Shown: positions 43,190 through 53,049, counted from the stretch's first letter. The stretch: 64,000 bases of DNA from Allobosea sp. Tri-44 (GCF_004123845.1 NZ_NBDP01000019.1:434001-498000); one strand, 5' to 3'. Numbers and translations are program-made. Notes: generated by a model not told the origin, from the letters alone.

Positions 43190-44256
43190 GCGTGGCCAGC
43201 GGATTGGACGAAGAGCTGCGCCCGGCCGCGGCGCGGGAAACGACCAGCGGAGGCTGGCGCAACATCACCAGCATGCGCGAATTCGGCCTGGTGCTGATCA
43301 TCCTGGCGCTCTGCGTCGCGATGAGCTTCGCCTCGCCCTACTTCCTGAGCTGGGGCAACTTCCGCGCCATGCTGATGTCCTTCTCGATCGAGGGCATCGT
43401 CGTGGTCGGCATGACGGTCCTGCTGATCGTCGGCGCGATCGATCTCTCGGTCGGCTCGGTCGTCTGCTTCGCCATGGTGGTCGCCGGCACCGCCTTCCTC
43501 GCCGGCATCGATCCCTGGACGGCGAGCCTCGCCGGCATTGCCGCCAGTGCCCTGGTCGGCGTGGCGATGGCCTCCTTCGTCACGTTGATCGGCCTGCACT
43601 CCTTCATCGTCTCGCTCGCCTTCATGGTGATCGTGCGTGGCCTCTGCCTCGCGATCACCGACGGCAGGCCTCTGTCACTGTTCTCGTTGCCGGCGAGTTT
43701 CAAATTCATCGGCCAGGGCACGGTGCCGCTCGACCTGCGCTTCCTCGGCTTTGCCCAGGTCTATGACGTACCGGTCGTCATCCTGATCTTCCTGGCGGTG
43801 GTCGTCGTCTTCGACCTGCTGCTGCGCAAGGCGACCGTGTTCCGGAAGGTGTTCTACACCGGCAGCAACGAGAAGGCGGCGCAGTATTCCGGCATCCGCA
43901 CCAACCGGGTGAAGTTCTTCTGCATCGTGCTGTGCTCGGGCCTCTCCGGCGTCGCCGGCGTGCTCTACATGGCGCGCTTCGGCGCCGCGCCGCCGACCTT
44001 CGGCGTCGGCATGGAGCTCAACATCATCGCCGCGGCGGTGATCGGCGGCGCCAGCCTCAAGGGCGGCTCCGGCACGATCCTCGGCGCGATCCTCGGCATC
44101 GCCCTGCTCTCGGTGGTCTCGAGCTCGCTGACCCTGCTCGATGTCCCGCCGGTCTGGCAGGACGTGATCCGCGGGATGATCCTGCTCGCCGCCGTCACGA
44201 TCGATCACCTCCTCCACACTCGCAAGCGCGCCCTCGGCGCCGTCCGTGCCGGCTGA
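43186..44256 (+). CDS. Sugar ABC transporter permease (RbsC type)
   Basis: 356 residues with about ten membrane helices after a soluble N-terminus of about 35 residues. [20 protein letters not shown] is the conserved BPD_transp_2 start, and [21 protein letters not shown] the cytoplasmic coupling region. It likely forms a homodimer in the inner membrane. Confidence 0.91.
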   Translation: MSVASGLDEELRPAAARETTSGGWRNITSMREFGLVLIILALCVAMSFASPYFLSWGNFRAMLMSFSIEGIVVVGMTVLLIVGAIDLSVGSVVCFAMVVAGTAFLAGIDPWTASLAGIAASALVGVAMASFVTLIGLHSFIVSLAFMVIVRGLCLAITDGRPLSLFSLPASFKFIGQGTVPLDLRFLGFAQVYDVPVVILIFLAVVVVFDLLLRKATVFRKVFYTGSNEKAAQYSGIRTNRVKFFCIVLCSGLSGVAGVLYMARFGAAPPTFGVGMELNIIAAAVIGGASLKGGSGTILGAILGIALLSVVSSSLTLLDVPPVWQDVIRGMILLAAVTIDHLLHTRKRALGAVRAG

Positions 44257-44267
44257 ACGAGTTCGTC

Positions 44268-45251
44268 ATGGCCTCCCATTCCAACGACGATTTCGAGCGG
44301 CTGCGGAAAATCCACCGCGTGCTGGTGATGCATTATGTCGAGGGCCTGAGCCAGGCCGAGATTGCCAAGCGCACCGGCCTCTCGCACCCGACCGTCAACC
44401 GGCTGGTCAAAGAGGGGCACGAGCGCGGCTATGTGCAGATCTCCGTGCGCTCGCCCCTGCAATCGCTGTTCTCGCTCGAGGAGGCGCTCGCGGCGGCCGG
44501 CGCACTGAAGGAGGCGATCGTCACGCCCACGGTCTCCGATCAGGAAGAGGTCAACCTGACCACGGTGGGCCGGGCGGCGGCCGACTACCTCCTGTCGAAC
44601 CTCAGGGATGGCGATACGATCTGCGTTTCCGGCGGGCGCGGCGTCGATGCGATGATCCAGGCGCTGGCTCCGAACCGGGCCTATGACGTCACCGTCGTCC
44701 CGGCGACCGGCGGCATCCAGGGCGAATATTTCACCGATGTGAACCATCTGGCGGCGCAGCTCGCCCACAAGCTCCAGGGCAAGGCTTTCCAGATTCATGC
44801 CCCGGTCTTTGCCGCCTCGCGCGAGGAGCGCGGCGTATTGCTCTCATTGCAGTCGGTGCGCGAGGTGCTGGCCCGGGCCCGTGATGCGGCGATCGCGGTG
44901 ACCGGCATCGGCTCGGTGCTGGCCGATCGCTCGACCTATCTCAGCCTGCGCGCGGCGAACCCCGGCACCGAGAGCGAATTGTCGCGGCTGGGCGCAGCCG
45001 GCGAGCTCGTCGCGCATCTGCTCGATCGCCGCGGCCGGCTCTGCGACTACCCGCTCAATGAGCGCGTGATCGGCCTGACGCTGGACGAACTCAAGGCGAT
45101 CCCGCTGGCGATCGGCGTCTGCGCCGGCGCCCGCAAGGCGGTGCCAACGGCCAGTGCCCTGCGCGGCGGCTTCCTTGACGTGCTGGCGACCGACGAGGCC
45201 ACCGGCAACGAAATCCTCGATGTGCTGAAGGATGAATCCCATGGGAATTAG
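44268..45251 (+). CDS. SorC/DeoR-type sugar-binding transcriptional regulator
   Basis: 327 residues from ATG 44268, 12 bp after the permease; the longer frame upstream is inside that gene. Helix-turn-helix LSQAEIAKRTGLSHPTVNRL (about residues 25-44) and a SorC sugar-phosphate-binding domain (GDTICVSGGRGVDAMIQ, TGIGSVLADRSTYL) are clear. Proteins of this type (EryD, DalR, SorC) sense a phosphorylated sugar or polyol intermediate. It sits inside the operon it probably controls and overlaps the aldo/keto reductase gene. Confidence 0.88.
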   Translation: MASHSNDDFERLRKIHRVLVMHYVEGLSQAEIAKRTGLSHPTVNRLVKEGHERGYVQISVRSPLQSLFSLEEALAAAGALKEAIVTPTVSDQEEVNLTTVGRAAADYLLSNLRDGDTICVSGGRGVDAMIQALAPNRAYDVTVVPATGGIQGEYFTDVNHLAAQLAHKLQGKAFQIHAPVFAASREERGVLLSLQSVREVLARARDAAIAVTGIGSVLADRSTYLSLRAANPGTESELSRLGAAGELVAHLLDRRGRLCDYPLNERVIGLTLDELKAIPLAIGVCAGARKAVPTASALRGGFLDVLATDEATGNEILDVLKDESHGN

Positions 45252-46236
45252 CCAGCAACTGCGCCCGATGGGCACAAGCACGGTGAGCGCGAGCACGGTC
45301 GGCCTCGGCACCTGGGCCATGGGCGGCTGGATGTGGGGCGGCACCGACGAGGCCAAGGCGGTCGAGGCGATCCGCGCCTCGCTTGATGCCGGCGTCAGCC
45401 TGATCGACACCGCGCCGGCCTACGGCCTCGGCAAATCCGAGGAGATCGTCGGTGAGGCCATTGCCGGCCGCCGTTCCGAGGTGGTTCTTGCGACGAAATG
45501 CGGTCTCGTCTGGCACACCGACAAGGGCAACCATTTCTTCGACGAGCACGGTAAGCGCGTCCATCGCCATCTCGGGCGCGACTCGATCCTGCATGAAGTC
45601 GAGCAGAGCCTGCGCCGTCTGCGCACCGACTATATCGACCTCTACATCACCCATTGGCAGGACCCGACGACGCCTGTGGCCGAGACCATGCGCACGCTGC
45701 TGGAGCTGAAGCAGCAGGGCACGATCCGGGCGATCGGGGTGAGCAATGTCAGCCCTGACGAGCTGAAGGCCTATCTCGCCATCGGCCCGGTCGATGCCGT
45801 CCAGGAGCGCTACAACATGCTCGATCGCGAGATCGAGACGACGCTGCTGCCGATCTGCCAGACGCACAACGCCGCGACGCTGAGCTATTCCTCGCTGGCG
45901 CTCGGCCTGCTCTCCGGCAAGATCGGGCCGGACCGGGTCTTCTCCGGCGACGATTTGCGCAAGGACGATCCGCGCTTTTCACCGGAGAGCCTGAAGCGAA
46001 TCGCGGCCTTCCTCGCCGAAATCCGTCCGATCGCCGAGGCCAATGACGCCACGCTCGCGCAACTGGTGATCGCCTGGACCATTGCGCAGCCGGGCATCAC
46101 CTATGCGCTCTGTGGAGCCCGCGACCGGACGCAAGCCGCCGAGAACGCCGGCGCCGGCAGGATCGCGCTCGCGAGCGAAGAACTGCGCCGCATCGGCGAG
46201 GCGATCGCGCGGCATCTTGGCAAGGCTGCGGGCTGA
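45241..46236 (+). CDS. Aldo/keto reductase
   Basis: 331 residues from ATG 45241, preferred over the ATG at 45232 because AAGGA is then at good spacing. The (beta/alpha)8 reductase motifs are visible: SLIDTAPAYGLGKSEEIVGEA with catalytic Asp/Tyr, the Lys in VVLATKCGLVW, ITHWQDPTTPV with the His, and RAIGVSNVSPDEL. It probably reduces or oxidises a sugar aldehyde or ketose made by the neighbouring enzymes with NADP(H). Confidence 0.88.
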   Translation: MGISQQLRPMGTSTVSASTVGLGTWAMGGWMWGGTDEAKAVEAIRASLDAGVSLIDTAPAYGLGKSEEIVGEAIAGRRSEVVLATKCGLVWHTDKGNHFFDEHGKRVHRHLGRDSILHEVEQSLRRLRTDYIDLYITHWQDPTTPVAETMRTLLELKQQGTIRAIGVSNVSPDELKAYLAIGPVDAVQERYNMLDREIETTLLPICQTHNAATLSYSSLALGLLSGKIGPDRVFSGDDLRKDDPRFSPESLKRIAAFLAEIRPIAEANDATLAQLVIAWTIAQPGITYALCGARDRTQAAENAGAGRIALASEELRRIGEAIARHLGKAAG

Positions 46237-46255
46237 GCGAGCGCCAGAGACCATC

Positions 46256-48046
46256 ATGGCCCAGGATCGTGCAGAGCGTATCAGCGCCTTGCGTCGCAAG
46301 GGGCGCGCGCAGGTGCTTGTCATCGGCGGCGGCATCAACGGCATCAGCACCTTCCGCGAGCTTGCGCTGAACGGCGTCGATGTCGTGCTGGTCGAGCGCG
46401 GCGACTTCATGAGCGGTGCGAGCTCCGCGCCCTCGCGGATGATCCATGGCGGCCTGCGCTATATGGAGAACGGCGAGTTCGCGCTGGTCAGGGAATCGCT
46501 GCGCGAGCGCAACCTGCTCCTGGCCAATGCGCCGCATCTCGTCAGCCCGCTGCCGACGCTGATCCCGGTCATGGACCGCCTTTCCGGCGTGGTTGCCGCG
46601 GCCCGCCGCTTCCTCGGCGGGGAGGCCGGAGCCGGGGCGCGGGGAGCCCTGATCATCAAGCTCGGGCTCTGCCTCTATGATCTCTATGCCGGCCGCGACA
46701 GCGGCATGCCGCGTCACACATTCTTCGGCGGCCGCGAGACGCGGCGACGCTGGCCGGCACTGCGCTCCGACATCGTTGGCAGCGCGCTCTATTACGACGC
46801 AAGGATCAGCCATCCCGAGCGGCTCGGCATCGAGCTCATCCTCGACAGCGAGCAGGCCGCCCCCGAGGCGCTGGCGCTCAACCATCTCGGCTTCGTCGGG
46901 CTGGAGTCGGGTGGCGCCGTGCTCGAAGACAGCCTGACCGGCGAGCGCTTCACGCTCGACGCCGAGATCATCGTCAACGCAACCGGTGCCTGGATCGACC
47001 TGACCAATGCCGGGCTGGCCGGGCAGGCGCCACGCCTGATCGGCGGTACCAAGGGCTCGCATCTCGTCATCGCCAACCGCCAGCTCTTCGATGCGATCGG
47101 CGAGACCATGATCTATTTCGCCAATCGCGAAGGCCGGGTCTGCATCCTGTTCCGCCATCTCGGCCAGGTGCTGGCGGGCTCGACCGATATCAGCGTCGAG
47201 ACGCCGGACGGGGTGCGCTGCGAGCCTGACGAAGCCGCCTATATCCTGGCCTCGATCGCCGAGGTCTTCCCGGACATCCCGATCGCACCGGACGAGCTGA
47301 TTTACCGCTTCTCCGGCGTGCGACCATTGCCGCGCAGTGATCGCAGCCTCAATTCCAGCATCTCGCGCGACCATAGCTGCGAATGGCTCGATCCGGGCGC
47401 CGGTGCGGCCCGGCCAGTGCTCAACCTGGTCGGTGGCAAATGGACGACCTTTCGCGCCTTCGGCGCCGCAGCCGCGGACATGGTCCTCGCTAGGCTGAGG
47501 CGTCCGCGCCAGGTGGCGACCGAACACAGTGCAATCGGCGGCGGCCGCGGCTACCCCGCGATCGAACGGCGTCAGGCCTGGGTGGAGCGCGTCGCGGGCG
47601 CGGCGGGATTGGCTCGCGAGGCGGCCGAGCGGCTGCTGGTGCGCTATGGCACCCGGATCGATGAACTCGGCTACAGGCTGGCCGCACGCGGTGACGAAGC
47701 CCTGATCTCGCTGCCGGCCCATGGCCGTGGCGAGATCGCCTGGATCATCGACAATGAATGGCCTGAGACGCTGGCCGACCTCGTCCTGCGCCGCCTGACC
47801 ATCGCCTTCACCGGCGAGCTCTCGCATGCCGCCGTGATCGAACTGTCTGGGATCATGGCAGCTGCTCGTGGCTGGGATGAGCGCTGGCGGCTGGTCGAAT
47901 GCGCTGCCCTCTTCTCCGAACTCAACACCAATCACGGCGTCAGCGAAGCGATGCTTCGCCGGCGCGATGCCGATCAAGGGAACAGCGATGTACGATTCGA
48001 AAAAGGTCCGAATGAACCGGCTGTTCCACAACGGCAGGTGTCTTGA
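46256..48046 (+). CDS. GlpD/EryB-like FAD-dependent polyol-phosphate dehydrogenase
   Basis: 596 residues from ATG 46256 (MAQDRAERISALRRKG). FAD fold VLVIGGGINGISTFREL, then SSAPSRMIHGGLRYMENGEF, the glycerol-3-phosphate dehydrogenase signature, and a C-terminal DAO_C domain. The size is above that of E. coli GlpD (501) and close to EryB-like proteins. In a cluster with an FGGY kinase and a SorC regulator it most likely oxidises a phosphorylated polyol and feeds electrons to quinone. The last 59 bp overlap the aldolase gene. Confidence 0.85.
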   Translation: MAQDRAERISALRRKGRAQVLVIGGGINGISTFRELALNGVDVVLVERGDFMSGASSAPSRMIHGGLRYMENGEFALVRESLRERNLLLANAPHLVSPLPTLIPVMDRLSGVVAAARRFLGGEAGAGARGALIIKLGLCLYDLYAGRDSGMPRHTFFGGRETRRRWPALRSDIVGSALYYDARISHPERLGIELILDSEQAAPEALALNHLGFVGLESGGAVLEDSLTGERFTLDAEIIVNATGAWIDLTNAGLAGQAPRLIGGTKGSHLVIANRQLFDAIGETMIYFANREGRVCILFRHLGQVLAGSTDISVETPDGVRCEPDEAAYILASIAEVFPDIPIAPDELIYRFSGVRPLPRSDRSLNSSISRDHSCEWLDPGAGAARPVLNLVGGKWTTFRAFGAAAADMVLARLRRPRQVATEHSAIGGGRGYPAIERRQAWVERVAGAAGLAREAAERLLVRYGTRIDELGYRLAARGDEALISLPAHGRGEIAWIIDNEWPETLADLVLRRLTIAFTGELSHAAVIELSGIMAAARGWDERWRLVECAALFSELNTNHGVSEAMLRRRDADQGNSDVRFEKGPNEPAVPQRQVS

Positions 48047-48833
48047 CGTCGCGATCGACCACGGCGTCTGCAACGAGCCGTCCTTTCTCGGCGGGCTCGA
48101 GGATATCGGCGGGATCGTCGATGTGCTGGCGCAGGCCGGGCCGGACGCGATCCAGATGAATTACGGCCAGGCCGACCTGCTGCAGGGACGGCCCGGCAAG
48201 GACAAGCCGGCGCTGGTGATGCGCATCGACATGGGCAATCCCTATAATGCACTGCGCCATCGCGAGATGTGGGCGGTGCTGCAGAACGCGCATGACCCGG
48301 TGGTGCCGGCCTTGAAGCTCGACGCCGCCTGCGTCGTGGTCAACCTGTTCATGCTGCCGGACGAGCCGGCGCTGTTCCGGCAATGCGTTGAGAACATCGC
48401 CCGCGTCCGACAGGATTGCGAGCGCTACGGCATGCCGCTGATGATCGAGCCCCTGGTGATGCAGCCGAACAGCGCCCGCGGCGGCTATCTCGTCGATGGC
48501 GATGCCGAGAAGATCGTCACGCTAGTGCGCCTCGCCCGCGAGATGGGCGCCGACATCATCAAGGCCGATCCGACCACCGATCCGGCCGATTTCGGCCGCG
48601 TCGTCGAGGCGGCGCGCTGCCCGGTCCTGGTTCGAGGCGGCGGCAAGGCCGATCTCCGCCAGGTCTTCGCCAATTCCCATGCGCTGATGCGGCAGGGCGC
48701 GCATGGTATGGTCTATGGCCGCAACATCTATCAGCATGCCTCGCCGAGCCGGGTGGTCAGGGCGCTGATGGCGATGATCCATGACGGGGCCGACGACGAG
48801 GCCGCCTGGCGGATCTATGAGGAGCGCGGATGA
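47988..48833 (+). CDS. DhnA-type class I aldolase (FbaB/LsrF family)
   Basis: 281 residues from ATG 47988, which has AAGGGAA ahead; M9 at 48012 is an alternative. DVAIDHGV near the start, GADIIKADPTTDPADF with the Schiff-base lysine and VLVRGGGKADLRQVF match the DeoC/FbaB/LsrF family. It would cleave a phosphorylated ketose to DHAP plus an aldehyde, or act as a thiolase-like LsrF enzyme. Overlap with both neighbours indicates coupled translation. Confidence 0.85.
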   Translation: MYDSKKVRMNRLFHNGRCLDVAIDHGVCNEPSFLGGLEDIGGIVDVLAQAGPDAIQMNYGQADLLQGRPGKDKPALVMRIDMGNPYNALRHREMWAVLQNAHDPVVPALKLDAACVVVNLFMLPDEPALFRQCVENIARVRQDCERYGMPLMIEPLVMQPNSARGGYLVDGDAEKIVTLVRLAREMGADIIKADPTTDPADFGRVVEAARCPVLVRGGGKADLRQVFANSHALMRQGAHGMVYGRNIYQHASPSRVVRALMAMIHDGADDEAAWRIYEERG

Positions 48834-50329
48834 GCGAGCTGCTTCTCGGCCTCGATGCCGGCAACACCGTCGTCAAGGCGGTGCTGTTCGATCGAAGCGG
48901 CAAGGTGGTCGGCAAGGCGGCGCGCGATGGCCGCTCGAGCAAGCCGGAGCCGGGCCATGTCGAGCGCGAGATCGGCGAGCTCTGGGACAATGCCGGCGCG
49001 GTGATCGCCGCCTGCCTGCGCGATGCCGGGGCCAACGGCAATGATGTCGCGGCCGTCGGCACTGCCGGTCATGGCAACGGGCTCTATCTGCTCGACAAGC
49101 AAGGCGGGCCGCTGCTCGGCATCCAGTCGCTCGACACGCGCGCTGCCGGGCTCGCAGAGGAGTGGCGGGCCGATGGTACCGCTGCCGCGCTCTATCCGCT
49201 CTGCCTGCAAAAGCCCTGGCCCTCGCAGACGGCGACGCTGCTCGTCTGGGTCAAGCGCAATCGGCCGGACATCTATGAGCGGGCTGGCACCGCCTTCCTG
49301 TGCAAGGATGCGCTGACCTTCATGCTCACCGGCGAGCGTGTAAGCGACTATTCCGACATGAGCGGCTGCGGGCTGATGCGCCTGCCTCAGCGCGACTACG
49401 ACGCTGAGCTGCTTGAGCGCTATGGGCTTGCCGACGCGAAAGAGCTGCTGCCGCCGCTGGTGCAATCCGACGCGGTCGCCGGGACTGTGACGGAGGCGGC
49501 GGCACGGCGCACCGGCCTCGCTATCGGCACGCCGGTCGCGGCCGGCTTCTTCGACATCATCGCCAGCGCTATCGGCGCCGGGACGGCCGAGCCGGGACAG
49601 GCCGCCATCGTCGTCGGGACCTGGGGCATCAACCAGATCATCCTCGACAAGCCGCTGGTCGACGAGCGCATCTTCCATGCCTGCACCTGGCGACCGGACC
49701 GTTATGTCGCAGTCGAGTCGAGCGCGACCTCGGCGGTCAATCTCGAATGGTTCGTGCACGAGATCCTCGGCGACCACGGGCCTGAAGCCTTCGCACGCTG
49801 CAACGAGCTCGTCGCCTCGGTGACAGCAGGCGCCGACAGCCCGCTGTTCCACCCCTTCCTCTACGGCTCCGGGCCTGAGCCCATGGCTCGTGCCGCCTTC
49901 CTCGGCCTTGCCGGCTGGCATGGCCGGGCCGAGATGCTGCATGCGCTCTATGAGGGCGTCGTCTTCGAGCACCGCCGTCATATCGATCGTTTGCGCGCCA
50001 ACGGGGTCAGCTTCGACCGGGCGGTCCTCTCCGGTGGTGGCTCGCGCAGCACGGCCTGGTGCCAGATGTTCGCCGACGGCATCGGCGTGCCCATCACAGT
50101 CGCCGAATGCGAGGAGACAGGCGCGCTTGGCGCCGCCATCGCCGCCGGCGTGGCAGCCGGCCTGTTCCGGGATATCGAGGCCGGCGTCGCGCAGATGGTT
50201 CGCAGCAAGCGAAGCTTCGTGCCGATCTGCCAAGACCGGACCTTGAGCGATGCGCGCTACCGGCTCTACGCCGATCTTGCTACGACTCTGGCAGCACAGT
50301 GGCAGCGTTATCGATCGGAGGTCGCGTGA
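48830..50329 (+). CDS. FGGY-family carbohydrate kinase
   Basis: 499 residues. The N-terminal phosphate-1 motif LLGLDAGNTVVKAVLFD, the substrate segment GTAGHGNGLYLLD and the C-terminal adenosine motif LSGGGSRSTAWCQMFAD are intact. The pattern is nearest to erythritol kinase (EryA) and L-xylulose kinase-like members; the exact sugar is not determined. It overlaps the aldolase and GMC genes by 4 bp each. Confidence 0.88.
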   Translation: MSELLLGLDAGNTVVKAVLFDRSGKVVGKAARDGRSSKPEPGHVEREIGELWDNAGAVIAACLRDAGANGNDVAAVGTAGHGNGLYLLDKQGGPLLGIQSLDTRAAGLAEEWRADGTAAALYPLCLQKPWPSQTATLLVWVKRNRPDIYERAGTAFLCKDALTFMLTGERVSDYSDMSGCGLMRLPQRDYDAELLERYGLADAKELLPPLVQSDAVAGTVTEAAARRTGLAIGTPVAAGFFDIIASAIGAGTAEPGQAAIVVGTWGINQIILDKPLVDERIFHACTWRPDRYVAVESSATSAVNLEWFVHEILGDHGPEAFARCNELVASVTAGADSPLFHPFLYGSGPEPMARAAFLGLAGWHGRAEMLHALYEGVVFEHRRHIDRLRANGVSFDRAVLSGGGSRSTAWCQMFADGIGVPITVAECEETGALGAAIAAGVAAGLFRDIEAGVAQMVRSKRSFVPICQDRTLSDARYRLYADLATTLAAQWQRYRSEVA

Positions 50330-51990
50330 GCGCCCGTCGCCATCTCGGATCCTGGGACTATGTCATCGTCGGCGCCGGGTCGGCGGGCTGCGTGCTCGCC
50401 AATCGCCTCAGCGCCGATCCGACCAAGCGCGTGCTGCTGCTCGAAGCCGGCGGTTCCGACAACTATCACTGGATCCACATCCCGGTCGGCTATCTCTATT
50501 GCATGGGCAATCCCCGGACCGACTGGGGCTACAAGACAGCAGAGGAGAATGGCCTCAACGGCCGCTCACTGGCCTATCCGCGCGGCAAGGTGCTCGGCGG
50601 CTGCTCCTCGATCAACGGCATGATCTACATGCGCGGCCAGGCCGCCGACTATGATGGCTGGCGCCAGCTCGGCAACCCCGGCTGGGGCTGGGACGAGGTG
50701 CTGCCGCTGTTCCGCAAGTCTGAGCGGCACCACGGCCTGGGCGAGCCGTTCCATGGCCGGGATGGCGAGCTGCATGTCGAGCGCCAGCGGCTGTCCTGGC
50801 CGATCCTCGACGCTGTGCGCGAGGCGGCCGAGGAGATCGGCGTGCCGAAGACCGACGATTTCAATGCCGGCGACAATTTCGGCTCGTCCTATTTCGAGGT
50901 CAATCAGAAGGCCGGCTTCCGCTTCAATGCAGTGCGCGCCTTCCTCAGCCCGGTGCGTGGCCGCAGCAACCTGACCGTGCTGACCAAGGCACAAGCCGAG
51001 CGCATCCTTTTCACCGGCAAGCGCGCGACCGGGCTCGAACTGCGCCTCAATGGCGAACCCGTCCAGGTCGATGCGGCCGGCGAGCTGATCCTGTCGGCGG
51101 GGGCTATCGGCACGCCGCAATTGCTCCAGCTGTCGGGTGTCGGTCCTGGCTTGCTCCTGTCGCAGCATGGCATCACCGTCCGGCACGAGCTGGCAGGGGT
51201 CGGCGAGAACCTGCAGGACCATCTCCAGATCCGTACCGTCTTCAAGATCACGGGCGCGAGGACCTTGAACGAGCGGCAGGCGAGCCTCTTCGGCAAGATG
51301 GGCATTGCGCTCGAATATGCGCTGCGCCGTTCCGGGCCGATGGCGATGGCGCCGAGCCAGCTCGGCATCTTCATGCGCTCGGATGAACGCTTCGCCACGC
51401 CGAACATCGAGTTCCACGTCCAGCCGCTCTCGCTGGAGCGGTTCGGCCAGCCGCTCGACGCCTTTCCGGCGATCACAGTCTCGGTCTGCAATCTCCGGCC
51501 GGATTCGCGCGGCCATGTCCGGATCGCCTCGAAGGATCCGCTGGCGCATCCGAGCATCGCGCCGAATTATCTCTCGGCCGAGAGCGATCGCGAGGTCGCA
51601 GCCGCCTCGATCACGGCCGCACGCCGGCTGATGCAGACGCAGCGGATGCGCGCGTTCCAGCCGGAGGAGCTCAAGCCCGGCGCCGGCATCCAGGATCCTG
51701 CGGCGTTGGCGCAAGCGGCGGGCGACATCGCGACGACGATCTTCCACCCGGTCGGGACCGCCAAGATGGGCACCGACGCGATGGCGGTGGTCGATCCGGA
51801 GTTGCGCGTGCACGGCCTCGAGGGCCTGCGTGTCGTCGACTGCTCGATCATGCCGACGATCGTTTCCGGCAACACCCATGCGCCTGCGGTGATGATCGCC
51901 GAGAAGGCGGCGCAGCTTATTGTAGCCGCGGCCGCGGCTATTCCAGCCGGGCGCTCGTCGGGTGCCGGCCTTTCGCTGGCGGGCGCTTAG
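50326..51990 (+). CDS. GMC family FAD oxidoreductase (choline/alcohol dehydrogenase-like)
   Basis: 554 residues from GTG 50326, with GGAGG 5 nt ahead and overlap of the kinase stop (GTGA). FAD fold DYVIVGAGSAGCVLANRL, PRGKVLGGCSSINGMIYMRG, and the active-site pair in FHPVGTAKMG (His) and SGNTHAPAVMIAEKA (His/Asn region) are typical of GMC oxidoreductases. No signal peptide, so it is cytoplasmic or peripheral. As the last gene of the operon it could oxidise the free polyol, giving a second entry next to the kinase/GlpD-like route. Confidence 0.88.
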   Translation: MSARRHLGSWDYVIVGAGSAGCVLANRLSADPTKRVLLLEAGGSDNYHWIHIPVGYLYCMGNPRTDWGYKTAEENGLNGRSLAYPRGKVLGGCSSINGMIYMRGQAADYDGWRQLGNPGWGWDEVLPLFRKSERHHGLGEPFHGRDGELHVERQRLSWPILDAVREAAEEIGVPKTDDFNAGDNFGSSYFEVNQKAGFRFNAVRAFLSPVRGRSNLTVLTKAQAERILFTGKRATGLELRLNGEPVQVDAAGELILSAGAIGTPQLLQLSGVGPGLLLSQHGITVRHELAGVGENLQDHLQIRTVFKITGARTLNERQASLFGKMGIALEYALRRSGPMAMAPSQLGIFMRSDERFATPNIEFHVQPLSLERFGQPLDAFPAITVSVCNLRPDSRGHVRIASKDPLAHPSIAPNYLSAESDREVAAASITAARRLMQTQRMRAFQPEELKPGAGIQDPAALAQAAGDIATTIFHPVGTAKMGTDAMAVVDPELRVHGLEGLRVVDCSIMPTIVSGNTHAPAVMIAEKAAQLIVAAAAAIPAGRSSGAGLSLAGA

Positions 51991-51998
51991 CTTCGCTA

Positions 51999-52020
51999 GG
52001 GTCGGGGGTGTCGCCGACCC
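51999..52020. terminator. Hairpin between convergent GMC and LysR genes
   Basis: GGGTCGG (51999-52005) pairs with CCGACCC (52014-52020). There is no T-run, but the position between two convergent stops fits a shared terminator. Confidence 0.4.
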
Positions 52021-52023
52021 GGC

Positions 52024-52932
52024 TCAATCGACATCAGCTGGCGTGAGGCGCTGGACGTAGCGCCGCAGCAGCGTTTCGAACGTCGCGAGCGCGGGCGTTA
52101 CCGAGCGGCCGCTGGGCCGGATCATGACGATGTCGCGCGCGATCGTCGGATTGGACAGTGGCCGGGCGATGACCCTGCGATGCGGCGCTGCCGCACGCGC
52201 ATAGGTCGGCAGGACGGCGACGCCGAGGCGGGCCTCGACCAGCGCGAGCGCCGTCGTGATCTGCGAGACCTCATAGGCCGGCGTCAGCGGCATTCCGACC
52301 GTCTCAAAGGCGACCTCGACCAGGAGGCGGATGCCGCTGTCGCGCGTCAGCGTGATCAGCGGCTCGCCTTGCAGCTCGCGCCAGTCGACCGTCGCCGTGG
52401 CGAAGCGGCTGCTGGGGCTGCAGAACAGCATCAGGCTGTCGCGCGCCATCGGGATGCGCTCGATGCCGTCCTCCACGGCTGCGAAGGTTCCCAGACCGCA
52501 ATCGGCCCGGCCGATCCGGACGGCCTCGACGATCGTGTCCGTGCGTGCGTCGATCAGGGCGATCTGGATGCCGGGATAGCGCTCGCGCATCTCCGCGATC
52601 GCCTCGGGCAGGATCGCAGCGGCGAGAAGCGGCGGGGCGGCCACGGTGATCCGGCCGCGCCTGCGTTCGGCGAGGTCGTTGGCGTTCTGGATGGCGAGGT
52701 CGAGATCGTGGACGATCTTGGCCGATGCGCCCTGGAACTCCCGCCCGCCCTCCGTCAGCTCGACCCGGCGCGTCGTGCGATCGAAGAGACGGACCCCGAG
52801 TGCGTGCTCCAGCTCGCGCACCAATTGCGACAGCGCCGGCTGCGCCATGTGCAGCCGCTCCGCCGCCTTGGTGAAGGTGCCCAGCTCGGCAACGGCGAGG
52901 AAGGCCTGGATCTGTCGCAGCGTGACCGCCAT
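52024..52932 (-). CDS. LysR family transcriptional regulator
   Basis: 302 residues. Winged helix at residues 1-60 (LRQIQAFLAVAELGTFTKAA, then AERLHMAQPALSQLVRELE) and a LysR substrate domain (GRITVAAPPLLAAAILPEAI onward). It diverges from the aldehyde dehydrogenase gene at 53050, and a perfect dyad lies 10 bp upstream of its start. It should activate the 53.0-62.9 kb operon(s) in response to a pathway intermediate. Confidence 0.9.
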   Translation of the reverse strand: MAVTLRQIQAFLAVAELGTFTKAAERLHMAQPALSQLVRELEHALGVRLFDRTTRRVELTEGGREFQGASAKIVHDLDLAIQNANDLAERRRGRITVAAPPLLAAAILPEAIAEMRERYPGIQIALIDARTDTIVEAVRIGRADCGLGTFAAVEDGIERIPMARDSLMLFCSPSSRFATATVDWRELQGEPLITLTRDSGIRLLVEVAFETVGMPLTPAYEVSQITTALALVEARLGVAVLPTYARAAAPHRRVIARPLSNPTIARDIVMIRPSGRSVTPALATFETLLRRYVQRLTPADVD

Positions 52933-52941
52933 GAGCGATTT

Positions 52942-52980
52942 ATAATCAGATTATCTGAATTAAGACAAATAAGCTGAATT
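52942..52980. promoter_or_regulatory. Candidate LysR binding region
   Basis: ATAATCAGATTAT (52942-52954) is a perfect dyad with a one-base centre. CTGAATT occurs twice nearby (52955-52961 and 52974-52980), 19 bp apart. All are in an AT-rich tract between divergent genes, as expected for recognition and activation sites of a LysR regulator. Confidence 0.5.
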
Positions 52981-53049
52981 CCATATGGCTGTGGCCGGAG
53001 CGATCATGCCTCGACATCGCGCCGAGCGCCGCTCCGATCGAGGCTTTTC

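Noticed and set aside
46097-48073. Minus-strand frame of 658 codons opposite the GlpD-like gene
   Set aside because: Shadow of the dehydrogenase; no recognisable motif, and the plus-strand protein has the full FAD signature.
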